A stretch of 64,000 nucleotides of DNA, from assembly GCA_035995185.1 (NCBI GenBank), contig DASYKT010000005.1, positions 147,295 to 211,294 of the forward strand, read 5' to 3'. Position numbers and translations under genes: made by a program. Within the stretch, counting starts at the first letter, position 1. Every line of letters starts with the position of its first letter. Below, in pieces: positions 35,943-44,276 of the stretch. This DNA is from DASYKT01 sp035995185. GTDB taxonomy: Bacteria > Acidobacteriota > Blastocatellia > Pyrinomonadales > Pyrinomonadaceae. The notes beneath the pieces are model-generated. The model made no database searches. It was not told where the DNA came from and saw only the letters and a program-made list of their open reading frames with translations.

Positions 35943-36440
35943 GCCAATACTCGTAGTAATAAGCATTAAGCTTGGGAGCAGGGGATGCTTTAAAAATTAT
36001 CAGAGAGGGAGGTTGCCAAAAAACACACTTGCTTTAACAAGATATGTTGACAACTAAGTCTCTGCCTGGCTTAGTTAAAAACCTTTTCTCCGCAGTAACT
36101 GTGTAAAGTAAATGGAAGTTTCTGGAAAACTTTTCGAGGGTCCGCTTTTGCCGTGAAGTTAAGCAAAATCGTTACCACTTTTAAGGCTCCGACTAAGGAA
36201 CAGGGCCATTAAAAACTCAGAAAGGTCTACAACTCTACGTATCTGTGAGCGACACTATAATATAAAGTTTTTTAAAAAGCAATATTTTTCGCTAAAGGGA
36301 GCGCATTTTGAGGTGAACTGCAAAAAGGTACCTTGCGATACCCCTAAACTATTGAATTATTGATACTTGAAAGATTTGAATGAGGTGGGAATTATACAGA
36401 TAACTTATATCCAGCGTGTAAAACCCAAAAAAAATTGTAT
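35943..36440. other. Intergenic region upstream of the eCIS operon
   Basis: About 500 A/T-rich bases between the sheath leader and tRNA-Arg, with no credible ORF. The operon promoter must lie here. A TATAAT-like box occurs on the plus strand near 36262 and another on the minus strand near 36396, but neither has a convincing partner box. Confidence 0.4.
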
Positions 36441-36513
36441 GCTCCCGGCGCGATTCGAACGCACGGCCTACCGCTTAGGAGGCGGTCGCTCTATCCAACT
36501 GAGCTACGGGAGC
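36441..36513 (-). tRNA. tRNA-Arg(CCT)
   Basis: Minus-strand cloverleaf: acceptor GCTCCCG/CGGGAGC, D stem GCTC/GAGC, anticodon stem ACCGC/GCGGT around loop CTCCTAA (anticodon CCT), T arm with GTTCGAATC. 73 nt, CCA not encoded. All stems pair well. Confidence 0.95.
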
Positions 36514-36561
36514 ACAAGTTAATTTTGGATTTTGGATTGCCGACTTTGGATTGTCAAGTTT

Positions 36562-37083
36562 TTAATCGTCGTACTTCAAAAGCGAAAAGACTTCCCTGTC
36601 GCCGAACTTCTGTCTTCCGTTCAGGAACGTAAGCTCAACGGCGAATGCGACTCCGGCGACATTTCCCTTTTGCTGTTCTACCAGGTCGACCACGGCTTTG
36701 GCAGTCCCGCCGGTCGCCAGAAGATCGTCCACGATCAAAACATTATGTCCTTCGCCCACCGCGTCTTTGTGCATCTGCAGCGTATCCTGCCCGTATTCCA
36801 GGTCGTAAGATACGGAAACGCATTCCGCCGGCAGCTTATTAGGTTTGCGCACCGGCACAAATCCGGTTCCTAAGGCGATCGCCATCGGCGCGCCAAAAAT
36901 AAAACCGCGCGATTCGATACCGATAATGGTATCGATCTGTTTACCTTTATATTGCTCGACCAGCGCGTCGATGGTTTGCTTCAAACCGTCGGCGTCTTTT
37001 AATAAGGTTGTAATATCGTAAAAATTTATTCCGGGTTTTGGAAAATCCGGCACTTCACGAATAAGTTTTTTCAAGTGTTCCAT
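36562..37083 (-). CDS. apt: Adenine phosphoribosyltransferase
   Basis: 173 residues, the standard bacterial size. It converts adenine and PRPP to AMP in the purine salvage pathway (cytosol). Landmarks: PDFPKPGINFYDITTLLKD near the start, GIESRGFIFGAPMA, the PRPP-binding loop VLIVDDLLATGGTAKA (about 122-137), and the C-terminal FLNGRQKFG typical of Apt. The gene is flanked on both sides by short GGATTTTGG-like repeats (36522-36555 and 37085-37160). It may share a transcript with the acylphosphatase gene upstream (82-base gap). Confidence 0.96.
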   Translation of the reverse strand: MEHLKKLIREVPDFPKPGINFYDITTLLKDADGLKQTIDALVEQYKGKQIDTIIGIESRGFIFGAPMAIALGTGFVPVRKPNKLPAECVSVSYDLEYGQDTLQMHKDAVGEGHNVLIVDDLLATGGTAKAVVDLVEQQKGNVAGVAFAVELTFLNGRQKFGDREVFSLLKYDD

Positions 37084-37165
37084 CCAGTCAATTTTGGATT
37101 TTAGGTTTTAGATTTTGGCTTTGCTTTTTTGATCTGCGACCCAAAATCCCCAATCTAAAATCGGC

Positions 37166-37441
37166 TCACCTTTCTATTCTAAATGCAGAATATAAACCGC
37201 TCGGTTCGATCACGATCTCTTCCAATCTATCAATCTCGGAATATTCCGGCCCGGTTGCCAGGTCGTGTTTAAAGGCTTCCACAACGTCCGCCGGGGCTTC
37301 CACCAGCGCTTCGACGCGCCCGTCCGGAAGATTTCGCACATAGCCCCGGACCTGGTGCTTGGCCGCCGCGCGCTGGGCAAAAAACCGGTAACCCACGCCC
37401 TGCACTACTCCGCTGATCAAAAATCTTCGCGCTATTATCAT
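37166..37441 (-). CDS. acyP: Acylphosphatase
   Basis: 91 residues, the usual length. The signature RRFLISGVVQGVGYRFFAQRAA contains the phosphate-binding loop and the catalytic Arg, and VRGYVRNLPDGRVEALVEA has the catalytic Asn. It hydrolyses acyl phosphates such as carbamoyl phosphate and 1,3-bisphosphoglycerate; the cellular role is unclear in bacteria. The ATG at 37441 lies close to, and divergent from, the start region of the outer-membrane-like protein. No unusual feature. Confidence 0.95.
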   Translation of the reverse strand: MIIARRFLISGVVQGVGYRFFAQRAAAKHQVRGYVRNLPDGRVEALVEAPADVVEAFKHDLATGPEYSEIDRLEEIVIEPSGLYSAFRIER

Positions 37442-37557
37442 TTTCGAACCTTGAATATTGTGCTTATCGCACGATGTTTTTGCAACCGAACGAGTTGACT
37501 ATTCAGGCATTTACCAAGAAAATGTTAGCAGCTAAGTTATTTGTTTCCAGAAAATTC

Positions 37558-38457
37558 ATGAAACACCACGGCCGCAGGATTTCTTCAGCCCTTTATGCGT
37601 TCACGATGCTGTATATCGGCGCGGTGCTGACTGTGTCTGCCCAGCAAAGGCCTTTGCTGACCGAGGAGGTCGATACCGTTCCGGTCGGTTCGATCCGGTT
37701 CGCCGCCGGGGTCGATTTTATTCAGGATGCCAAATTTCCGCTGTCCGGTTTAAAAGGCGACCTGACCCGTGTCGGCGTCATCAATCTGACCATCGGCGTA
37801 AACACCAATATTGAATTTCAGGTCGAAGGCACTCTGCAAAATTTCGTGTCGATAAATTCTGCGCTAAGCCCGTCGCCGATCCCGCTTTCGATGCCGCCGG
37901 GTTCCAATTCCGCTAACGATTCGGGCGATTTCACTATTTCGACCAAGATCAAGCTGCGCAATGAAACAAAACTTCTGCCAGCACTGGGATTTAAATTCGG
38001 CGTTACCTTGCCGAATTCCGACCAGGCCCGCGGTATCGGAACCAATCAGGTGAACGCGTTCGGCAAAGTGATCATACAGAAAAAATTCGGCAAGCAGTAT
38101 TCGGACAAACAATACTTCGCCAATGTTTTTGCCAACGTCGGACTGGGCATTATGCCTGCGCCGCTCCAAAGTTTCACCCAAAATGATGTGCTGCTTTACG
38201 GCGTCGGCGGCATATTCCGCATCAACAAATCGATCAACTTCGCGGGCGAGGTCAATGGCCGCGCCAGCACGCGCAGCGGAAATGCTCCGCTTGGCACCGA
38301 ATCGGTTTCCGAACTCCGGCTGGGCACGCAGATCAAAGCCTCCGGGCTGCGTTTTGATACGGCCGCCATCATCGGGCTTGGCAGATTCAGCCCGCGCTCC
38401 GGCATCACCTTCGGCGTCACTTACCAAACACCCAGCATTTTCACTCCGGCAAAATAA
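37558..38457 (+). CDS. Exported outer-membrane-like beta protein, function unknown
   Basis: Taking the ATG at 37558 gives 299 residues with a signal peptide (KHHGRRISSALYAFTMLYIGAVLTVSAQ, cut probably after SAQ); an upstream in-frame ATG at 37474 would add 28 residues that spoil the signal peptide. The mature part has many alternating segments such as GSIRFAAGVDFIQDAKF, VGVINLTIGVNTNIEFQVEG and LGFKFGVTLPNSDQARG, and ends in a strand with aromatic residues, which resembles outer-membrane beta-barrels of the transporter/conduit type. No specific family is recognised. It is followed by dtd after four bases, so both probably share an mRNA. Confidence 0.7.
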   Translation: MKHHGRRISSALYAFTMLYIGAVLTVSAQQRPLLTEEVDTVPVGSIRFAAGVDFIQDAKFPLSGLKGDLTRVGVINLTIGVNTNIEFQVEGTLQNFVSINSALSPSPIPLSMPPGSNSANDSGDFTISTKIKLRNETKLLPALGFKFGVTLPNSDQARGIGTNQVNAFGKVIIQKKFGKQYSDKQYFANVFANVGLGIMPAPLQSFTQNDVLLYGVGGIFRINKSINFAGEVNGRASTRSGNAPLGTESVSELRLGTQIKASGLRFDTAAIIGLGRFSPRSGITFGVTYQTPSIFTPAK

Positions 38458-38461
38458 AAAG

Positions 38462-38908
38462 ATGCGCGCGGTCGTTCAAAGAGTTACCCGGGCAAGCGTA
38501 ACGGTTGACGATAAAATCATCGGGCAAATAGGAAAAGGCGTGCTTGTTTTGCTCGGGATCACGCAGGCAGACACTGAAAAAGACGTCGATTACCTGGTGG
38601 AAAAGATCGTCAATCTAAGGATCTTCGACGACGAAAATGGAAAGATGAATCTTTCTCTTTCCGACACCGGCGGCGAGATCCTGGCAGTTTCGCAATTCAC
38701 TCTTTACGGCGATACGCGCCGGGGCCGGCGGCCTTCATACATCGACGCGGCTGCGCCGGAACGGGCCAATGAACTTTACGAGCTCTTTGTCAGCCGGGCA
38801 AAAAATTTCGCCCGGGTCGAGACCGGGCAATTTCAGGCGATGATGCAGGTAGAATTGGTCAACGACGGCCCGGTGACGATCCTGATAGACAGCACAAAAC
38901 TTTTTTAA
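38462..38908 (+). CDS. dtd: D-aminoacyl-tRNA deacylase
   Basis: 148 residues from the ATG at 38462, four bases after the stop of the previous gene; a longer in-frame reading from 38123 lies inside that gene and is rejected. MRAVVQRVTRASVTV, GVLVLLGITQADTEKD, SQFTLYGDTRRGRRPSY (the conserved SQFTLYGD motif) and LVNDGPVTILIDS (the NDGPVT motif) are all present. The enzyme removes D-amino acids wrongly attached to tRNA. Cytosolic. Confidence 0.97.
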   Translation: MRAVVQRVTRASVTVDDKIIGQIGKGVLVLLGITQADTEKDVDYLVEKIVNLRIFDDENGKMNLSLSDTGGEILAVSQFTLYGDTRRGRRPSYIDAAAPERANELYELFVSRAKNFARVETGQFQAMMQVELVNDGPVTILIDSTKLF

Positions 38909-38917
38909 ATTTCATAA

Positions 38918-39610
38918 ATGTTCGAAGTCAGAATTTTCAATCCTTTTAAAGGCGGAATGGACACGATCGCCACTCTCGCGATCTCGTCTCAAAGCGAAGC
39001 CGCTCAGCGGGCCGAGCAGTTCCTGTCTTCCAACGGCATCAAGATCGGCGAGATCGTCGCCGAGGGTTCCGAAGAGCGCCATACGATAATCGGCCTTCCC
39101 GATCAGGAATCGGTCGCCACCGATAATGGCGGATTTTGGTTCGTCGCAAATCACGTCTATTTTATCTTTAAAGCCATAAAAGAAGAGTTGGGAATTAAGG
39201 TCGATTCTTTTGTCGACCTCGGGTGCGGCCCGGGAAATATTCTGATCTGCGCGCGAAATCTTTTAGGCGCGACGCGGCTGACCGGTGTTGAGATCGATAT
39301 CGCCCTGGTTGAGCAGGCCAAACGTAATACAGAATCGCTGGGTGCTGAAATTACCGCCGAGATTATCCAGGCCGACCTGCTCGAATGGAGGCCGGCCGTC
39401 AACAACTTCGATATGGTTTACGCCTACGACCCGATCCGCGACCTCGCCATAAGACAAAGATTTCACGACAGGCTGGCGGAGTGGCTCCGTGACGGCCAGC
39501 ATGTTTTTTATCATCGCATCGTGGGTGAAATGCCGGTCTGGCTGGAAAAGATAGACATACCGAATTATGATGTTCCTTGTCTTTACACCTTTGCTAAAAA
39601 CAAGGTCTGA
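38918..39610 (+). CDS. Class I SAM-dependent methyltransferase, substrate unknown
   Basis: 230 residues. Motif I VDLGCGPGNILI (about 99-110) and the acidic end of strand 2 (GVEIDIALVEQAK), then DMVYAYDPIRD and the terminal strand, make the standard Rossmann methyltransferase core. The first 70 residues hold an unusual N-terminal domain (FEVRIFNPFKGGMDTIATLAISS). The substrate cannot be deduced. It starts nine bases after dtd, suggesting joint transcription. Confidence 0.85.
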   Translation: MFEVRIFNPFKGGMDTIATLAISSQSEAAQRAEQFLSSNGIKIGEIVAEGSEERHTIIGLPDQESVATDNGGFWFVANHVYFIFKAIKEELGIKVDSFVDLGCGPGNILICARNLLGATRLTGVEIDIALVEQAKRNTESLGAEITAEIIQADLLEWRPAVNNFDMVYAYDPIRDLAIRQRFHDRLAEWLRDGQHVFYHRIVGEMPVWLEKIDIPNYDVPCLYTFAKNKV

Positions 39611-39642
39611 GAATTTATATCAGGAGTTTGCCAAAAGTTTAC

Positions 39643-40287
39643 ATGTTCAAAAAGATCATTCTCATCACACTCAGCATATTTTTTGCCGTTCTATCATTTT
39701 CCTGTAACCAGGCCGGTGATAAGAGCGCCCTGCCGAAAAACGACGCCAGCGGCAAACCGCCTTTCACAAAAGACGCCAAACCCGTACCCGACTCTGAGGT
39801 GGCGGTGATCGAAATGGAAAACGCCGTGTTCGGCAAGGTTACCATCGAGCTTTATCCGAATGTCGCGCCGAAAATGGTAGAGCGTTTTAAACAGCTGATC
39901 AAAGAAGGCGCGTATGACGGCACGGCCTTTCACCGGATCAACGAAACGGTCGTCCAGGGCGGCGATCCGCTTTCCAAAACAAATGATCCGAAGGTTGGAT
40001 CGGGAAAATCGGGCAAGCCGAACGTCCCCGCCGAATTTAGCGATATTCCCTACGAAACGGGCATCGTCGGCGCGGCGCGTTTAGGCAATGACATTAACTC
40101 ACAGGATTGCCAGTTCTTTATTATGTTAAGGCGTGAAGCGCAGTTCGATAAAAGCTACACCGTCTTTGGCAAGGTCATCGACGGAATGACCAACGTGCGC
40201 ACTATCAGCGGCGTAAAACCAAAAGAAGGCGAAAGGCCGGTCGAACCGGTCAGGATAAAGACCGTTACGCTTCAGCCGCACCCTTGA
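39643..40287 (+). CDS. Exported cyclophilin-type peptidyl-prolyl isomerase (lipoprotein)
   Basis: 214 residues from the ATG at 39643 (a TTG at 39628 is possible but sits one base after the purine-rich site CAGGAG, too close). Residues 1-25 form a lipoprotein signal ending in LSFSC, so the protein is probably anchored by Cys to a membrane outside the cytoplasm. The cyclophilin core has AFHRINETVVQGGDPLS, VGAARLGNDINSQDCQFFIMLR and the C-terminal FGKVIDGMTNVRTI. It speeds proline isomerisation of envelope proteins. Confidence 0.93.
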   Translation: MFKKIILITLSIFFAVLSFSCNQAGDKSALPKNDASGKPPFTKDAKPVPDSEVAVIEMENAVFGKVTIELYPNVAPKMVERFKQLIKEGAYDGTAFHRINETVVQGGDPLSKTNDPKVGSGKSGKPNVPAEFSDIPYETGIVGAARLGNDINSQDCQFFIMLRREAQFDKSYTVFGKVIDGMTNVRTISGVKPKEGERPVEPVRIKTVTLQPHP

Positions 40288-40328
40288 GTTTTAGGGTCGC
40301 AGATTTTTATGGTATCTTCCCTTTATAT

Positions 40329-40401
<73 letters not shown>

Positions 40402-40418
40402 TTTTTTCTTTTCCCCGA

Positions 40419-40793
40419 ATGCTGATAATCAACCGCGACAAGGCGAACATCATCAACACACCTCACGGCTCTGAGATAAGGCCGCTGATGGACCGCACCA
40501 CGTCCGCTATCGAAAAATGCAGCCTGGCCGAAGAGATCCTTCCGCCGGGAGCGGCCGTCGGCAAACATTTTCACCGCGAAACCGAAGAGGTCTATTACAT
40601 CTTATCCGGAACGGGCGAGATGACTGTCGGCGAAGAAACGGCCGAAGTTTCCGCCGGCGACGCCGTTTATATTCCGGTAGGTAATGTTCACACGTTAAAG
40701 AACACCGGCAGTGAGCCGATGAAGATCATGCTCGTCTGCGGCGCGGCGCATAGTTTCGACGATTCATTTCCCGTCGCGGACGAACAGGTTTGA
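40419..40793 (+). CDS. Small single-domain cupin protein
   Basis: 124 residues from the ATG at 40419. An in-frame reading from 40284 would include the translated tRNA and is spurious. The cupin core shows motif 1 AAVGKHFHRETEEVYYILSGTGEMTVG (metal-binding HxH and Glu) and motif 2 GDAVYIPVGNVHTLKNTG. Single cupins have very diverse roles (sugar or amino-acid modification, regulation); no specific activity can be given. It stands alone between tRNA-Arg and a 28-bp perfect hairpin. Confidence 0.88.
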   Translation: MLIINRDKANIINTPHGSEIRPLMDRTTSAIEKCSLAEEILPPGAAVGKHFHRETEEVYYILSGTGEMTVGEETAEVSAGDAVYIPVGNVHTLKNTGSEPMKIMLVCGAAHSFDDSFPVADEQV

Positions 40794-40817
40794 TCTTTTT
40801 TAATAGCTTTTGTATTA

Positions 40818-40882
40818 GCCACTAATTACACAAATAACACGAATAAAAGACTTCTATTCGTGTTATTTGTGTAATTAGTGGC
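40818..40882. repeat. Perfect 28-bp inverted repeat between convergent genes
   Basis: Arms at 40818-40845 and 40855-40882 are exact complements with a 9-base loop (AAAGACTTC). The arms contain the ACACAAATAACACGAA motif shared with the other intergenic hairpins of this window. It lies between the convergent cupin and tail-collar genes. No U-tract follows either side, so terminator function is uncertain. Confidence 0.75.
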
Positions 40883-40900
40883 AGATATCTCGACTTTAAT

Positions 40901-41422
40901 TTAATTTCTGCTGGGAAAAATGCCTTGCATGCAGATGCAGAAATTCACTGCCAGGTACGGCGGCACCGTTCCGAACGACTGGCCGTTTCCGGTCATCCCG
41001 CACTTTACGCTATCAACGGCCATTGTCGAATCCGTCGGCGCGTTGGTATAGATATTGGCTCCGCCTAAATTATTCGCCGCCGGCGTCGAAGACAGCTTGG
41101 TGGCCGAGCTGGCGCTCAGCGACATGTTGTGGCTGTGCGAGGGCATGTTGCCTATGGTCAGCGAGACCGATTCCGCGCCCGCTATCTGGCCGAGGACATA
41201 GGGAGCCAGATTCGTTCCCTGCCCCGCGCAAACCGGATACCGGCTGCGAAAATCCGGCAGCGCAAAGGTGGTCACTCCATCGCCGCCGTAGGTTGTGCCG
41301 ATCAAAGAATAGAGCGCGGTATTCTGTGCGATCAGCAACGTTGCCCCGTTACAAGCCGCCCAATATTTTGGCACAAAGTTAAATGCAAACATCTTGATAG
41401 TTCCTATATATTCGTCTTCCAT
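40901..41422 (-). CDS. Phage tail collar domain protein, copy 1 (MdpB-like)
   Basis: 173 residues, good AAGGAG site. It begins EDEYIGTIKMFAFNFVPKYWAACNGATLLIAQNTALYSLIG and contains the collar signature TTYGGDGVTTFALPDFRSR and MPSHSH; it ends in GIFPSRN. The collar domain belongs to the short-tail-fibre (T4 gp12-like) family, in which His-x-His pairs can bind zinc in the receptor-binding tip. Non-phage members are often annotated as microcystin-dependent or tail fibre proteins; role unknown. This copy is the most diverged of the four: SR at DFRSR instead of DLRGR. Confidence 0.88.
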   Translation of the reverse strand: MEDEYIGTIKMFAFNFVPKYWAACNGATLLIAQNTALYSLIGTTYGGDGVTTFALPDFRSRYPVCAGQGTNLAPYVLGQIAGAESVSLTIGNMPSHSHNMSLSASSATKLSSTPAANNLGGANIYTNAPTDSTMAVDSVKCGMTGNGQSFGTVPPYLAVNFCICMQGIFPSRN

Positions 41423-41496
41423 CGAGAAAGCTCCTTTTATTTTTGAATTAGAACAACTCCACCGCCCCGCCTTGTCTCTTTCTAAAGCCCATAAAA

Positions 41497-41566
41497 ATAC
41501 CGGGACAAACCTTGATACTCATGCTTCGCCAGGGAGCGGCATAAACTCGTCGATTCGTCCCGGTAT
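41497..41566 (-). other. Structured intergenic RNA between collar genes 1 and 2
   Basis: Perfect 10-bp arms ATACCGGGAC (41497-41506) and GTCCCGGTAT (41557-41566), with inner ATGC..GCAT and CGC/GCG pairing in the 50-base loop. On the minus strand a TATTTTTAT tract follows. It may be only the terminator of collar gene 2, but the loop is unusually long and itself folds. Confidence 0.4.
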
Positions 41567-41617
41567 GGGTTTCTTATTTCCGCGATCCGTTCGGACGCGA
41601 AAACTTTATCAATTATC

Positions 41618-42151
41618 TTAGTTCCTGCTCGGGTATATTCCTTCCAGTGCGATACACCAGTTCAGCACCAGATATGGCTGTAAGAGCGATATCGGCTGGC
41701 TGCCGCCGTTATTGCCCACCTGACCGGTGATACTGCCCGCCGCCAGCACCGCATCTGCCGCACCGCCAACATATATGCTCGCTCCGCCTAACAAATTACC
41801 CCCGGGCGTGGGAACGACCTTTGTCGCGGAACTGGCATTTAACCCACCGGTGTACGGATGGTTATGGGCCGGCATTTGATTAATGGTGATCGTCTCTGAT
41901 TCAGTACCGCCCACCTGGCCCAGGTCGTAATTGCTTAAACCCGGTCCCTGGCCTGAGGAAAGGGCAGTCCGCCCGCGCAGATCGGGGAGCGCAAAAGTTG
42001 TTTGGCCGTTGCCGCCGAAAGTAGTGCCCAGCAGTGAAAAAAGCGCTGTATTTTGAGCTATAGGCAATATCTGTCCGCTGCAAAAAGCCCAGCCTCGCGG
42101 TGAAAAGTTATACGGAACCAACATTAGCTGTCCTATGAAGGGTTCTGACAT
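41618..42151 (-). CDS. Phage tail collar domain protein, copy 2
   Basis: 177 residues. Signature segments: FIGQLMLVPYNFSPRGWAFCSGQILPIAQNTALFSLLG, TTFGGNGQTTFALPDLRGR, the HxH MPAHNH and the terminal GIYPSRN. The region between about 115 and 160 differs strongly from the other copies (VGGAADAVLAAG...), as expected for a variable tip. Same family and probable role as copy 1. Its own leader of about 270 bases suggests independent regulation. Confidence 0.88.
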   Translation of the reverse strand: MSEPFIGQLMLVPYNFSPRGWAFCSGQILPIAQNTALFSLLGTTFGGNGQTTFALPDLRGRTALSSGQGPGLSNYDLGQVGGTESETITINQMPAHNHPYTGGLNASSATKVVPTPGGNLLGGASIYVGGAADAVLAAGSITGQVGNNGGSQPISLLQPYLVLNWCIALEGIYPSRN

Positions 42152-42366
42152 CGGGATTCTCCTTTAATGTATTTCGTTTAGAAAAAAACTAACCGTATTG
42201 CGACGGTTTACCGGACATCAGATCCCGGCTGTCGGCAGGTAAAAAATTCTTCCGGCCGGCGGCCAAAATGAAGATGCCCAAATTGAGTGCTGTACATTAT
42301 AGCCGTAATCGTCGCAATTTAGAAAGAAGAAAATGACTTCCTTGGTACTCGGCTGCGGCGGACGGC

Positions 42367-42397
42367 AAAAAAAAGGGAGCGCTACGATCCGCGCTCC
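42367..42397 (-). terminator. Intrinsic terminator after collar gene 3
   Basis: GGAGCGC (42376-42382) and GCGCTCC (42391-42397) form a strong stem, followed on the minus strand by eight U (42367-42374). It lies 28 bases beyond the stop of the collar gene at 42426. Confidence 0.85.
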
Positions 42398-42425
42398 AAA
42401 TGTTTTGTTCTTCGAGGGCTAATGT

Positions 42426-42935
42426 TTAATTTCTGCTGGGGAAAATTCCCTCAACGGCAATGCACCAATTGATGACCAGGATAGGCTGCCTGTTTTCGTG
42501 CGGTTGGGTATTTCCGCTCCCGCCGATCGAAGTGGGATCCATCACCGCATCGAGAGTAGCATTGGTAAAACTTTCCGACGCACCGAAATTATTACCGTTC
42601 GGCGTCGCCACGAATGTTTGTCCCGAACTGGCCAAGAGAAGATGAGGATGAATTGGTATTTGCGTACTTAGAAGAGTAACGCTTTCAGTTCCGGACGCCT
42701 GTCCCTGGTCATAGTTGCTTAGACCCGGGCCTTGTCCGAAATGAAGCCCGATCCTGCCGCGCATATCCGGGACCGCGAATGTGGTGACGCCGTCACCGCC
42801 GTAGGTTGTTCCCAGCAAGGCAAAAAGGGCCGTATTTTGCGCTATCGACATCAGCTGCCCATTGCAAAAAGCCCACCCCCGCGGGGCGAACTGGAAACCG
42901 AACTGTTGTACCTGTCCTAAAAATTGATTTGACAT
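42426..42935 (-). CDS. Phage tail collar domain protein, copy 3
   Basis: 169 residues. SNQFLGQVQQFGFQFAPRGWAFCNGQLMSIAQNTALFALLG, TTYGGDGVTTFAVPDMRGR and IPIHPH (the HxH pair with Pro in the middle) identify it; it ends GIFPSRN. The variable section (about 105-145) carries VATPNGNNFGASESFTNATLD. No signal peptide is visible in any of the copies, so export, if it occurs, would need another route. A terminator follows. Confidence 0.88.
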   Translation of the reverse strand: MSNQFLGQVQQFGFQFAPRGWAFCNGQLMSIAQNTALFALLGTTYGGDGVTTFAVPDMRGRIGLHFGQGPGLSNYDQGQASGTESVTLLSTQIPIHPHLLLASSGQTFVATPNGNNFGASESFTNATLDAVMDPTSIGGSGNTQPHENRQPILVINWCIAVEGIFPSRN

Positions 42936-43048
42936 TAAATTTCTCCTTTTAAGAGCACGGTTTTCGACACTATCCTTAATTTAATACGGATGATCGCAAC
43001 CGTTCCGTTGAGCTTTTTAGCGTTGCTCCGACGGATCTAATTTTTCGT

Positions 43049-43558
43049 TTAGTTCCTGGAAGGAAATATTCCATTTATGCATATACACCAGTTCAGGACC
43101 AGATATGGCTGCATGTTTTGGTGGGGTTGGCTGCCGCCGGCAGTCCCGATGGTTGCCGGATCAAGGACCGAATCCAGGGCGGCGTTGGTGTAAATATTCG
43201 CTCCGCCGAAATTGTTAGCGGCGGGCACGTTATTCAACTTACCACCGGACGCGGCATTCAGGGCATGGGTATGCGCCGGCATTTCCGTAGTGATCAAGGT
43301 CACCGCTTCCTGGCCGGCTTGTTCGCCGATAGTGTAGTTACTAAGTCCGGGTCCCTGGCCATAGTGCATGGAGGATCTTCCCCTCAGGTCGGGAAGCGCG
43401 AAAGTTGTCTGGCCGTTGCCCCCGTAAGTAGTTCCCAGCAAGGAAAACAACGCTGTGTTTTGGGCGATGCTCATGATCTGCCCATTACAGAAAGCCCAGT
43501 TGCGCGGCGCAAAATTAAATCCGAACGCCTGTATCTGTCCAATATAACTTTGTGACAT
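43049..43558 (-). CDS. Phage tail collar domain protein, copy 4
   Basis: 169 residues; QSYIGQIQAFGFNFAPRNWAFCNGQIMSIAQNTALFSLLG, TTYGGNGQTTFALPDLRGR, MPAHTH and the end GIFPSRN. Closest to copy 3 in length and in the N-terminal half. It is the first of the collar genes in transcription order. The 265 bases upstream, shared with the divergent DUF6916-like gene, should contain promoters for both directions. Confidence 0.88.
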   Translation of the reverse strand: MSQSYIGQIQAFGFNFAPRNWAFCNGQIMSIAQNTALFSLLGTTYGGNGQTTFALPDLRGRSSMHYGQGPGLSNYTIGEQAGQEAVTLITTEMPAHTHALNAASGGKLNNVPAANNFGGANIYTNAALDSVLDPATIGTAGGSQPHQNMQPYLVLNWCICINGIFPSRN

Positions 43559-43823
43559 CAGAATTCTCCTTTAAATATTCGGTATGGAAAAAAGTCCGGA
43601 GTTTCGAGTGCGGGAAATCCTGAAACTCAGCAAACAAATTTGTATCTGGTGAATCAGCCAAAAATATACACTGCCCGACAATTATTTGCAAGCAAAATTG
43701 CCCTTCCATCTCCGCTTATTTTTTCTAGATTAGTAACTTACGGGCTTTTTGGGATGGTAAAACTATCCTTCTAAGCTTACAATGCTTTTGTTTGCCTCCC
43801 AGCAATAGGAAGGAGCATATTTT

Positions 43824-44273
43824 ATGGCTTTAACACGGCGTAAATTTACGCAGGTGGCTGGCGCGGCAATGGTAGGTATAGGTTTTGCCGGAGCTGCGTC
43901 CCGGACATTTTCACAATCATCAAGGCCCGGTGGCCTGTTTCCCGTCACCGGCGAAGCAGCATCCGACATGCTGATGAGTTTCAACAGTGAAACTTTCGCA
44001 CCTTATGTCGGTACTATCTTTCGCTCCGGCCAGAGCGGATATTCATTTCGCCTGGCTGAGGTCGTTGACCATGGGCGTTCCAAAGAAAAACGTTTCGGTA
44101 TGGCCGGCGAGAGTTTTTCCTTATTTTTCCGGAGCGTGGGCCGAAAGAATGTGCCGCAGGACATTCATACCTTTGAACACCCTTCGCTAGGAACGTTTTC
44201 ATTATTCATCGCCCCGGTCGAGCGCGGCGGAAAAACCTACGAAGCCGTGATCAACCACTCATCGCTTTTATGA
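43824..44273 (+). CDS. Tat-exported DUF6916-like protein
   Basis: 149 residues, GGAAGGAG before the ATG. The N-terminus TRRKFTQVAGAAMVGIGFAGAASRTFS is a twin-arginine signal (RRKF followed by a hydrophobic core). The mature part (about 45-149: SFNSETFAPYVGTIFR, YSFRLAEVVDHG, GESFSLFFRSVG, FEHPSLGTFSLFIAPVERGG) matches a small beta domain also present, without signal, in the next gene. I identify this as DUF6916-like from memory. The function is unknown. It is divergent from the collar genes. Confidence 0.72.
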   Translation: MALTRRKFTQVAGAAMVGIGFAGAASRTFSQSSRPGGLFPVTGEAASDMLMSFNSETFAPYVGTIFRSGQSGYSFRLAEVVDHGRSKEKRFGMAGESFSLFFRSVGRKNVPQDIHTFEHPSLGTFSLFIAPVERGGKTYEAVINHSSLL

Positions 44274-44276
44274 ATC

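Noticed and set aside
36441..36513. tRNA-Arg as an integration site for the eCIS operon
   Set aside because: No integrase and no repeated tRNA 3' end was seen on the other side of the operon, so there is no evidence for an att site.
40901..43558. Collar genes as targets of a diversity-generating retroelement
   Set aside because: No reverse transcriptase or template repeat is visible in the window.
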